64,000 bases of DNA, from the NCBI RefSeq assembly GCF_001429045.1, contig NZ_LMHY01000025.1, positions 6,040-70,039 of the forward strand, read 5' to 3'. A program made the position numbers and the translations under genes. Shown here one piece after another: positions 7,846 through 16,295 of the stretch. This DNA comes from Pseudomonas sp. Root71. GTDB taxonomy: Bacteria > Pseudomonadota > Gammaproteobacteria > Pseudomonadales > Pseudomonadaceae. Within the stretch, counting starts at the first letter, position 1; every line of letters starts with the position of its first letter. Below the pieces are notes generated by a model. It did not search any database, was not told the origin of the DNA, and saw only the letters and a program-made list of their open reading frames with translations.

Positions 7846-10800
7846 TCACCTCCCCAACCCACTAATCCGCCAAGGACAGACCGCCGCCCTCACCCCACTT
7901 GGCCCAACAATCTCCGGCGTCTGCCCCAACGACCTCGCACTCAACACACTCCCTACCCGCTCAATCAACTGATCAAACCCCAACGTCGCATCCTCCTGAT
8001 GCAATTTACGCAGTTGTTCGACCAGGGCGTAGGTAAAGGCGCCATAGCTGTTGGACCCCACCTCATACTCATTGGCCTTTTCGTTCTCCCGCGCCGCGTA
8101 GAGCATCAGCGGCATATAGGGCCCATGGTGACCATAGAGTTTGCCTTGGCGCAGCAGTTGGGCTTTTTTCTCGGGGCGCAGGCCCGTGGCGGCGCCTTGG
8201 GTGGTGCGGGTGCGGGTGAGGCCGCGGGTTTTGTTGTCTTGTTCGCTGAAGTCGCGACGGTCGGTGTCGACGGCGTAGACACGGCGGTCCCAGTCGCCGG
8301 CGTAGGGGTCCCAGCGCAGCATACGGTGGCGGATGTCGCTGGGTGGGGTGATGCCGCGCACGCGGCCGTTGCCGCGGGTCATGCCGCCGGCGTAGCAGCA
8401 GTCGAACATGACGGTGAGTTTGGCGCCGTGGCCGTCCGGGTCGAATGGCAGGTGGCTGTAGAACTGGCGGAACAGTTTGTCGGTGAAGTGGGTGCTTTCG
8501 TCGTCCCAGTCGAAGTCGTGGAGCACCAGGGTTTCGTCCATGCAGTCGGCTTCGCCGCTGCTGCTGTAGACCGACAGTTGGGTGCCGTGGCCGGAGTAGA
8601 ACAACACGCGCTCGTCGCCGGCGCGGGCGCCTTCCACCAGCCATTCGAGGCGCTCGACGAAGTTGGCCCGGGTCGCTCGGGCGTCGTGCAGCAAACGGAT
8701 GTCGCCGGCGTCGTAACCGCTTTCCTGGAGCATGCGGCTGATCAGGTAGGTGTCGTTGATGCAGCCGTCGAGGCGTGCGCTCGGGTCGAGGTAATCGTTG
8801 ATGCCGACCACCAGCGCGCGGCGTTTGCGCTGGCCGCTGCGGGACAGGAACGCCGGCACTTCAAGTGCCCGTGCGGCCACCACATCGCGGGCCAGTTGCG
8901 GCCAGAGGCCAGTCTGGCTAGTGGGTGACGACAAGTAGGCCTGGGCGGCGTGATTGAGGTCGAGCAGGTCATCGCGCAATGGCAAGGTGAATTCGGTTTG
9001 CAGGTCGACCCGCGCGGAATCCGGTGAGGTGATTGGCCGGGTCAGCAAGCCGTCGTTGGGGTTATGGAGGTGGAACCAGCGGCGGATGCCACGGCCGTTT
9101 TCGCTCAGGCGCGGGACTCGCCCACCCCATACTTCGCGCATCACCAGCGGCAATGCGATCGGTGAGCCGAAGCTGACGAACACTCGGCCATCGATGCGCT
9201 TGAGCGCCGCCCCCTTTTTCGCCACCGAACGGCGCAGGGCGTCGTAGCCGATCAGGCTGCCCAGGCCTTGGGCGAAGATGATCTGTGGATTGAATGCCTC
9301 GATCTTCGCCAACAGAAGTTGAGTCAACTCCGTACGCAAATCGGCGTCTTCGATCCATTGCACGAGGGCGCCAACCGTGGTGCGCAACATCTGGTTGACC
9401 GGCAGGCCCCAACTGCCGAAATTCTCATCGGCCTTGCCCCTGGCGTCGGCCCTCAGCATCGCCAGGCCTCGGGTGATCTGGGCGAAGTCCGGTCCTTCCT
9501 TGAGTTGCTCATCGAAGGAAAGAAAGTCGATGTCCTGGTCATCGATGAGGCGCCCGCTCTGTGCCAGTTGAGTACGGATCAATGTGCGCCATTGCTCCTG
9601 CCAGTTCGCATCGATACCGCCCTGCCCGCCTGCTGCCCGGCTGAACCCGACACCGGGCAGGCACAGGACGCGCAGCCGTGTTGGCGCGACCTCCGATCCC
9701 GGCTCGACCAAGGCTTTGCTGGCCGGCGTCGCAACCGGAGGAACCGTTTGCCCTTGGGCGGTGACCATCAAATCCTGCAGGCGCCGCAGTTTCGCCTCCA
9801 GACTGTCCGCACTGGGTGCGGCAGGCGTGAGTGCCGCCTGACCCGGATCAGCCAAGGCTCGGCTGCGATTGCCGAGAAAACCGCTGACCCATTGCGCGCT
9901 GCTCTTCCAGATCTGCTCTGGATCAAGGCCGTCTAGGTAACCGGTGGCGCTGTCCACCACCTGTCGGCTTTGAGTCGCCAGTTCGGACTCGATCAATGGC
10001 AACCCGGCGCGACTCGGCACTACGGTGGCCGCCAATTTTGGCGCAGCCGTTACGCCCGGTGCGGCACGCCAGATGGGTGCATTGCCGAAGTGCTGCGCGG
10101 CGACCACCCGTGGGCCGAGGGCACTGCGCGGCAATTTGAAGTGATCGCAAAGAAACGCCAGCAAACTGGTGTGATCGTAGTGCTGCGCCTGGACGTCACT
10201 CGTCCAGGGGATCAAACCCGGCTTGAGCCACGGCGAAACCAGGATCGCCGGTACACGCACGCCGAGGCGGGTGAAGGGGTTCTTCCAGGGGACATCGACC
10301 GTTGAACCGGTCGCCACGCAAGTCGGTGGCACCACGTGGTCATGAAAACCACCATGTTCGTCGTACAGCAGCACGAACAGGGTTTTATTCCAGACAGCGG
10401 TATTGGCCGACAAGGCGTTGAACACCTCACCGACAAACTGATCGCCAAAGCGCAGGTCCTCAGGTGGATGATGGGACACGTTTGGCCCGAGCTTACCGTT
10501 GAGCAGGCCATAGCTCGGCTCGATCCAGGACAGTTCGGGGAGTTTGTTGCCGGCGACGTCCGACTTGAAGTCGTCGATGCTCAGGTGCTGCAACCCCCCC
10601 TTGACCAGCGCCGCCAGCGGCACGGCGCCGTCGGAGTAAATGCGTGCGTCGTGGCCGCTGTTGCGCAGCAGCGAAAAAATGCTCTCGCCGCCAAACTGTG
10701 CGATCAGGCTTTTGATGCCGGCCAGTACCGTGCCGGTGGAGGGCATCAGCAGATGACCATTGCAACTGCCGAGCATGGAAAAAAAACGGTTCGGCCAGGT

Positions 10801-11349
10801 TGGGCCCGGGACCGAGGAAAACCAGCGGTCGCACACGGTGAAATTGCGCGCCAGCCCGTGGATGGCCGGCAGCGTATCCTTCGCGGGCGTAGCGCCGAAC
10901 GGGATGTAGTTCATTGCCCGCTGGGCCATGGATTGCGACCAGGTTTTGTACACTTTCAGGTCGGTGCGGGCCTTGTCGTAGGCGTCCTGGGCAAAACCCT
11001 TGAGCGTGGGGTTGGCCGGGCTGGTCTTAAAGGAGACGCCCAGTTGTTTCTCTACATTGACGAACTCGTGGCCAAGGTCGAAACCCTCGCTGTTGCCCGG
11101 CGGCAGCGCCGGAGGCAGAGGGGGCGGCGGCGCCCACAGGCTGTAGTTCTCCGGAAACTCCGAGGCCTGGGTGATCACCGTCGAATTGCCATTGGCCAGC
11201 TTCAGCGGGTTGGTGCTGGGCGCCTTGCGGTTGATACCGTCACACGCGGGATTGATGCTTGTGTAATCCCCCAGCAAATGGTCGAACGAACGGTTTTCCA
11301 TCATCAATACGACAACGTGCTCAATCCCGGCGGGCCAGTTGTTCGGCAT
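7846..11349 (-). CDS. phosphoesterase (phospholipase C type) / hydrolase-like / metacaspase-like fusion
   Basis: A 1167-residue three-part protein. Residues ~5-435 are a phospholipase C/acid phosphatase-superfamily phosphoesterase: MMENRSFDHLLG at 16-27, SWIEPSY near 274, LLYDEHGGFHDH at 327-338 and HYDHTSLL near 390. Residues ~555-830 resemble an alpha/beta hydrolase (RVLCLPGVGFSR, AQGLGSLIGYDAL, SFGSP, HNPNDG), but Gly695 stands where a GHSLG nucleophile Ser would be expected. Residues ~842-1167 are a caspase-like peptidase: RALVVGINDY, YSGHGT with His921 and MFDCCYAGG with Cys985 (a C14/metacaspase dyad). No signal peptide or membrane segment is seen, although this phosphoesterase family is normally exported. 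The start is the ATG preceded by AAGGAG; an earlier in-frame start adds 44 unrelated residues. It may act on lipids and proteins inside the cell, possibly as a defence effector; that role is inference. Confidence 0.85.
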   Translation of the reverse strand: MPNNWPAGIEHVVVLMMENRSFDHLLGDYTSINPACDGINRKAPSTNPLKLANGNSTVITQASEFPENYSLWAPPPPLPPALPPGNSEGFDLGHEFVNVEKQLGVSFKTSPANPTLKGFAQDAYDKARTDLKVYKTWSQSMAQRAMNYIPFGATPAKDTLPAIHGLARNFTVCDRWFSSVPGPTWPNRFFSMLGSCNGHLLMPSTGTVLAGIKSLIAQFGGESIFSLLRNSGHDARIYSDGAVPLAALVKGGLQHLSIDDFKSDVAGNKLPELSWIEPSYGLLNGKLGPNVSHHPPEDLRFGDQFVGEVFNALSANTAVWNKTLFVLLYDEHGGFHDHVVPPTCVATGSTVDVPWKNPFTRLGVRVPAILVSPWLKPGLIPWTSDVQAQHYDHTSLLAFLCDHFKLPRSALGPRVVAAQHFGNAPIWRAAPGVTAAPKLAATVVPSRAGLPLIESELATQSRQVVDSATGYLDGLDPEQIWKSSAQWVSGFLGNRSRALADPGQAALTPAAPSADSLEAKLRRLQDLMVTAQGQTVPPVATPASKALVEPGSEVAPTRLRVLCLPGVGFSRAAGGQGGIDANWQEQWRTLIRTQLAQSGRLIDDQDIDFLSFDEQLKEGPDFAQITRGLAMLRADARGKADENFGSWGLPVNQMLRTTVGALVQWIEDADLRTELTQLLLAKIEAFNPQIIFAQGLGSLIGYDALRRSVAKKGAALKRIDGRVFVSFGSPIALPLVMREVWGGRVPRLSENGRGIRRWFHLHNPNDGLLTRPITSPDSARVDLQTEFTLPLRDDLLDLNHAAQAYLSSPTSQTGLWPQLARDVVAARALEVPAFLSRSGQRKRRALVVGINDYLDPSARLDGCINDTYLISRMLQESGYDAGDIRLLHDARATRANFVERLEWLVEGARAGDERVLFYSGHGTQLSVYSSSGEADCMDETLVLHDFDWDDESTHFTDKLFRQFYSHLPFDPDGHGAKLTVMFDCCYAGGMTRGNGRVRGITPPSDIRHRMLRWDPYAGDWDRRVYAVDTDRRDFSEQDNKTRGLTRTRTTQGAATGLRPEKKAQLLRQGKLYGHHGPYMPLMLYAARENEKANEYEVGSNSYGAFTYALVEQLRKLHQEDATLGFDQLIERVGSVLSARSLGQTPEIVGPSGVRAAVCPWRISGLGR

Positions 11350-12458
11350 GGTGCGCTCCTTGCTGTGAAGTCTCGATTTCGAACTCTCGGGTTTCACGGC
11401 AATCAAGGCTTGGACGGCTGGACAGTCCGCTTGGCCCGGCACTTGCCCATGAGGCATGCGGCGATTCGATCTGCCAGACAACGCTAGTCAGGCGATGAGG
11501 GCTTGTCCAATAACGGGCGAGGGTTGAGGCGAGGAACGTGAATCAACAAGTGATCTATCACAGGCCAAACTTTCGTCTTCAACCGACCAGGCTCGCGCAA
11601 GCGAGCGGTATCGACATGAGGGAGCAGATCAACATAAGGCGTGCGTGATTAACGATCACAACCTTATCGCCCTGACATGCGCGTTCCGCGAGTTGGGAGT
11701 CTTGGGAGTTGGCTTCGCGCATATTTACTTGTTCCTGCTCAGTTATATGGCACCTCCACAGAGATAGCCAATGTAGCTGAAACCTAAGATTTCAAAAGGT
11801 AAGGCGCTAATTCAATCGACGTAAAAATAACTTTGAATCCCCATACTGCAGCTCAAAAATGTCCGGATCGGACGAGTAACGCCGTCGCACTTTACTCGAA
11901 TCGCCATGGTCTGCTGCCCGCACAAAAACAAATGCACCGAACAAATCGGAGCGCTTTTTTTCATCACCATCAGAACGCTTTCGCACAGCCTGAAACGCTG
12001 AACTCTTTTGTGCTCATAGTAAAATCAGAAACTTCCTACAAACAAGAAAGTTGACTCCCCTCACCAAAATTAATACCTTCTTTCGCACTCCTTTGGGAAA
12101 GCGCCGCCGCCAACCATTTCGCATCAACATTAACTCACAACAAAAACAAAAAATGCAATTCGAGTGATGCGCAAAATACTAAGCGACTTAATTCAATTCG
12201 ACCGCCCGACACATTCACTAATCTATTTTAAATCCAAGCAAAACTCAGCCACTTATTTTTCATGCCTACCCACAAACTTGAGGGACCGACTTCTTTTGTT
12301 AAAAATCAACAATACAATCAAGAGAAATACCAAAACAATGTGCCTAGGGGCATGAACTGGAGCAGTGGAGCATACCGTCTTATGCAAACTTCGGGAAATT
12401 TTCAAATTAAGAAAAATTTACACAATGACATCAACCATCAATTTCATGGGTCGACATC
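11350..12458. other. AT-rich intergenic region at the left edge of the island
   Basis: About 1.1 kb without a gene I can support. Base composition drops sharply from about 11.7 kb, marking the start of foreign DNA. Several 60-75 codon frames occur but lack ribosome sites. One (12262-12465) overlaps the start of the oxygenase gene by seven bases. No integrase, tRNA or IS end is visible. Confidence 0.5.
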
Positions 12459-13433
12459 ATGGTAACTTTAGTCAAAAAAATAATTCTTACCAACCAAGAA
12501 AAACAACAGATTCGTGGCCTACTCAATGAGATCATCCAAGTCCCTGCGATGACGAGCCAGTACAACTTCATCGAAAAGGCAGCCTTGTACGCTCAGGAAC
12601 TTCCGCGAAGAATCCGCCAGGAATTCTATAGTTTCAAGCGCAACGAGGAACTTGCGGCACTCTTGATTTCCGGCAATCCTGTGCTTCTTGATGGCGCAGG
12701 TCCAAGTCCCTCAAAATATATTGAGCTAGATAATGACTACCGCTTAAATGACGCCAAAATTTTGCATGGATTATATGGATCACTGCTTGGCGAGGGAGTC
12801 GGGTTTACTTCGCAACGCTGTGGCAGCATTTATAACAATATTATTCCACTTAAAGAACTTAGCAACATTTCAAACTCGAGTAGCGGATCTGCCCTCGACT
12901 TTGGATTTCACGTGGAAGATGCTTTTCACCCCGCACGTGCCGAATACTTGGGACTCGTCTGCATGCGTAATAATTAACGTGCTGCGACCACTATTTCGTG
13001 CATTGACGGCATAAAACTTAGTGCAGAGGAGAAGCAAATACTATTTGAACCGAGGTTTAAAATCTCTCACAATCCGATCCATAGCACTACTGACATAGTA
13101 GAAGAAATCTCCCAGCCCATCTTATTCGGTCACAGCAACGCGCCATATATCAAGATTAATGCTGCCGCATTAAATATTGATGAGTATGATGGCATAGAGC
13201 GTCAAGCTTTAGAAAAACTTCTACGTCACTTTGCAGAGAACCGCAATGCGGTCATGCTCGAAGCTACGGATTGCTTTTTCATAGATAATTACCGTTGCGT
13301 CCACGCACGAGACTCATTCAAGGCAAACTACGGCGACGGTGCTCGATGGCTCGCAAGAGTAGTTTTCGCTTCGAGCCTGAGAAAATCGCGCGAAATGCGA
13401 AGTTCGGTAGAAACTCGCGCCATCAATGCGTAA
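12459..13433 (+). pseudogene. Fe(II)/2-oxoglutarate oxygenase (clavaminate synthase/AsnO-like), interrupted by an in-frame TAA
   Basis: The frame reads through 324 codons with one stop, TAA at 12975-12977 (codon 173). Both halves together match the TauD-like family of amino-acid hydroxylases (AsnO, VioC, clavaminate synthase). Before the stop come SLLGEGVGFTSQ and FHVEDAFHPARAEYLGL with the metal-binding His151-x-Glu153. After it, RAATTISCIDGIKL continues the same conserved block, followed by FIDNYRCVHARDSF with the distal His282 and ARWLARVVF with the expected Arg. No frameshift is needed. The first ORF alone lacks the distal His and Arg, so it should be inactive unless the stop is read through or is a sequencing error. 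The TAA at the true end overlaps the ribosome site of the racemase gene. Confidence 0.8.
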
Positions 13434-13444
13434 GGGGAATGTCG

Positions 13445-14347
13445 ATGGACGCCCACAACTCAACATTAGCAACCACCCCGAAATTCTGGCTAGGCGACGA
13501 GACGGCGTTTGATGGTGCGCAGCTTATCAACTCTAATCGCCCGATTGTCGTGTTCGATTCAGGTGTGGGTGGTTTAACAGTAGCACGGCAACTGGAAAAG
13601 TTACTTCCCGACGCAAACATTCTATATGTAGCGGATAACGATTGGTTCCCTTACGGTAACAAGACTGGATCTGCGGTAGCTCAACGGGTCCAACAGTTGT
13701 TCGATGAGCTTCGTACGCAGGTAAGCCCCTCAGCGATAGTCGTAGCGTGCAATACAGCTTCAATAGCGATAATAGAGAACGGCCTCGACCAGTTTAGGCA
13801 CAATTGCTTTTTGGTCACGCCACCGATAGATGAAGCGCTTGAAACCTCCGAGAACAAAAATATTGTTTTGCTTGCTACTCCCAGCACGCTTGAAAGCAGA
13901 CACATCATTCAGAAGATAACCAAAGCTAAAATGCACGCAAGAATATGGCCAATCGCGACCCAAGCGCTAGTAACACTATCTGAGACTAAATTAGCAGGAG
14001 AGAACACAAGTTTCGATGACTTTGCTGAACTGATCGATAATCACCTTACAAAAGAGCAGCGATTATCAGTCGACACAGTTATTCTAGGCTGCACTCACTT
14101 CCCTCACTTGATCGATGACTTACGCAAGATCTTTCCAACTGCTGGAAACTGGATTGATCCCGCCAAAAAGCTTGCTTCGCAGGTAGCATCTTTAACGACA
14201 AAAAAATCAGAACCCATTAATTCCCCATTTAAAATCACCACATTCACAAGCAAGCACGGACTGACCAAATACCACAAGGTATTTTCGAATAATGGATTCG
14301 GTATAAGGCCACCCATCAATAGAGATACAATTCTACAACAAAATTAG
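13445..14347 (+). CDS. glutamate/aspartate racemase family protein (MurI-like)
   Basis: A 300-residue cofactor-independent amino-acid racemase with both catalytic cysteines: IVVACNTAS and ILGCTHFPHL. The N-terminal motif is IVVFDSGVGGLTVARQLEKL and the substrate loop is NDWFPYGNK, so it is closer to glutamate racemase than to other Asp/Glu/hydantoin racemases. It has about 33 extra N-terminal residues and a C-terminal tail. The second ATG is chosen because GGGG lies seven bases before it; the ATG two codons earlier is too close. The ribosome site overlaps the oxygenase stop. AT-rich codon use and its partners suggest a specialised role rather than peptidoglycan supply, for which a separate murI would be expected. 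Confidence 0.82.
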   Translation: MDAHNSTLATTPKFWLGDETAFDGAQLINSNRPIVVFDSGVGGLTVARQLEKLLPDANILYVADNDWFPYGNKTGSAVAQRVQQLFDELRTQVSPSAIVVACNTASIAIIENGLDQFRHNCFLVTPPIDEALETSENKNIVLLATPSTLESRHIIQKITKAKMHARIWPIATQALVTLSETKLAGENTSFDDFAELIDNHLTKEQRLSVDTVILGCTHFPHLIDDLRKIFPTAGNWIDPAKKLASQVASLTTKKSEPINSPFKITTFTSKHGLTKYHKVFSNNGFGIRPPINRDTILQQN

Positions 14348-14465
14348 CCATCTTAGCATTTAGTTACATTGCACCGCACTGTTCTCTACGTAACTAGGCC
14401 CAGTACACTTTACTTTTTACGCAGTATAGCCCTACCCAGTCTTTTCAAGAATGGAGATCAAGTAT

Positions 14466-15683
14466 ATGAATTTTTTTACCAAGGAGTATCGGTGGGTAAT
14501 TTTAACTGTAGCCACTTTAGCTCAAGCGTGCGCCTGCTTCTTTGTACAAGGATTTGGAGCCATTGCAATACATGTAAAAACTGAAATGGCCCTGAGCAAC
14601 TGGCAGATAGGAATACTAGTATCAGCAGCACAATTCATCCCTCTTATTGGACTTTTGGTCGCTGGCGAGTTGCTGGACAAGTACAGCGAACGGTTTGTTG
14701 TAGGAATGGGAACAGTGATCGTCGGAGTCGCATTGTGCGGAGCAGCGCTGGTTACTTCTTATATAGAGTTACTTATACTTCTTACAATATTGGGCCTTGG
14801 GTACAGCACCGCTCAGCCTGGAGGAAGCAAATCAGTATCCAATTGGTTTGCAGGTAATCAGTTAGGATTCGCAATGGGAATCCGACAAGCTGGATTACCA
14901 CTTGGCGGCGCAATGGCAGCACTACTGCTTCCATTTATTGCTACCCGCTACTCGGTTCAAGCAGCCTTCCTAACCGGAGGTATGGTCGCCTTGTTTGGCG
15001 CTACTTTATTTATGCTGCTATATAAGTCTCCTGAGCGACAACACTGCCCCCCCAAAAAACAAGTCGACTTAAGGTCCGCGATTGCATCACGTTTTTTGAT
15101 GGCAAAGGACCCATCCATGAGAAACATTATGCTGTCGGGTGCCAGCCTTACCGCTTCGCAGTACGCCATCTCAGTCTTTCTAGTCTTGTACCTTCATACT
15201 TCGCTTGGACTTGATAGCTTCGTTGCGACAACGATGTTATTTGTAGTGCTTGGGGCAGGCATAACTGGAAGAATTATACTTGCAGCTTGGAGCGACCGCT
15301 GCAAGACTGGTAGATACTACCCTGTGTTGATTTGTTTGGGTGCAGTTACTGTATTTTTAACACTACTGCCACTTTTGGAGACCAAAAATCTGGCGATCGT
15401 CAGTGTATTTATGGCTCTGACTGGATTTTTCGCATACGGGTGGTATGGCCCTTGGGTGGCTTATGTAGCCGAGACCGCTCCTGCTGATCGCAAGGGCTTC
15501 GCGCTTGGAATGGCTATGACCGCTAATCAGATTTCCGTCGTATTGGTGCCACCAATTATTGGTCTGTCGAAAGACAGCCTCGGAACCTTTGCTTATGGCT
15601 GGGGGGTATTGGCAATAATCTCTGCCATTGTGTTGTTTATTACCAGCAAGAGAAAAAAGGAAATAGTAATGGCCTCTGGATAG
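14466..15683 (+). CDS. MFS transporter
   Basis: A 405-residue integral membrane protein with about twelve hydrophobic segments and a central cytoplasmic loop (KSPERQHCPPKKQVDLRSAI). It fits the major facilitator superfamily: GELLDKYSERFVVGMG after TM2 is the A-like motif and GRIILAAWSDRCKTGRY is its repeat in the second half. The start has GGAG nine bases upstream. It lies 118 bases after the racemase on the same strand in the same low-GC island, so export of the product, or uptake of the substrate, of the oxygenase-racemase pair is a reasonable inference. The substrate cannot be read from the sequence. Confidence 0.82.
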   Translation: MNFFTKEYRWVILTVATLAQACACFFVQGFGAIAIHVKTEMALSNWQIGILVSAAQFIPLIGLLVAGELLDKYSERFVVGMGTVIVGVALCGAALVTSYIELLILLTILGLGYSTAQPGGSKSVSNWFAGNQLGFAMGIRQAGLPLGGAMAALLLPFIATRYSVQAAFLTGGMVALFGATLFMLLYKSPERQHCPPKKQVDLRSAIASRFLMAKDPSMRNIMLSGASLTASQYAISVFLVLYLHTSLGLDSFVATTMLFVVLGAGITGRIILAAWSDRCKTGRYYPVLICLGAVTVFLTLLPLLETKNLAIVSVFMALTGFFAYGWYGPWVAYVAETAPADRKGFALGMAMTANQISVVLVPPIIGLSKDSLGTFAYGWGVLAIISAIVLFITSKRKKEIVMASG

Positions 15684-15695
15684 TTTTGTTTAACA

Positions 15696-15870
15696 CTCGC
15701 ATGCCGCTGAAGATCGATGCACGGCGCATTACAACAGGTTCGAGTATCTATAGGACAATAAGGAGCTAATTTTCTGGGGCAAGATCGAGGGGCACGCGCC
15801 GAGCTTTCGTATCAATTCCGAACAGAAGGTCTGGTTCAAGCAAGCAGATCAAGTGAAGAAGAAGCTTTTA
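15696..15870 (+). pseudogene. decayed partial copy of the gene at 18205
   Basis: Translated pieces match the middle of the intact gene 2.5 kb downstream: RMPLKI against RVPLKI, then in another frame FEYL-stop-DNKELIFWGKI against IEYLQDNKGLIYWGKV, and SFRINSEQKVWF against SFRIDFEKKVWF. A frameshift, small deletions and a TAG where the intact gene has CAG make it nonfunctional. It lies directly behind the MFS gene. Confidence 0.75.
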
Positions 15871-16295
15871 ACGGTCAGCGGAGTGTGTCTGATCCGTTTG
15901 AAAAGTCGAGCAAGCCGTTTCTTGAGGTTCATCTCGTTAAACATTTGGCATAGGAAGGTTCAGACCGTCCAAGCAACGCTATAGCGCTATGCCAGAACTG
16001 TCATCAACGTTGTCACAATTCAAGTGATCGGGATGAGTTCACTGCTTCGCTTTACAAAAGAGTTGAACGGTTGATTCCCGAATAGTCGGGCATGCTGGAT
16101 TCTGTGGCGAGGGAGCTTGTCGGATCGCCGCACCGTCCCGTTCGGCTGCGGAGCAGTCGCCCAGCGAGTTACGTGCTCTGCCTGATTAACCGCGTTTGCT
16201 GAGTTTGGGGCCGCTTCGCAGCCCAGCGGGAGCAAGCTCCCTCGCCACAATAAGGTGTTTGTCTGCCAAATCCGTGCAAGGGCTGCCAACCAGGC
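15871..16295. other. intergenic region between the gene fragment and sulP
   Basis: It holds a REP-like pair and otherwise no frame I can assign. A short frame, EKSSKPFLEVHLVKHLA, ends near 15950 and may be part of the same decayed material. Confidence 0.45.
16102..16250. repeat. REP-like pair of a third family, one arm carrying an insert
   Basis: The arms TGTGGCGAGGGAGCTTG and CAAGCTCCCTCGCCACA face each other over about 110 bases. The left arm is interrupted by GTCGGATCGCCGCACCG (16119-16135), where the right arm continues with AGCGGG-type sequence. Confidence 0.75.

Noticed and set aside
11833..12054. 73-codon frame in the AT-rich gap
   Set aside because: No ribosome site, no domain and composition like its non-coding surroundings.
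13445..14347. Housekeeping murI
   Set aside because: AT-rich codon use, an extra N-terminus and coupling to an oxygenase suggest a specialised paralog, though MurI activity cannot be excluded.
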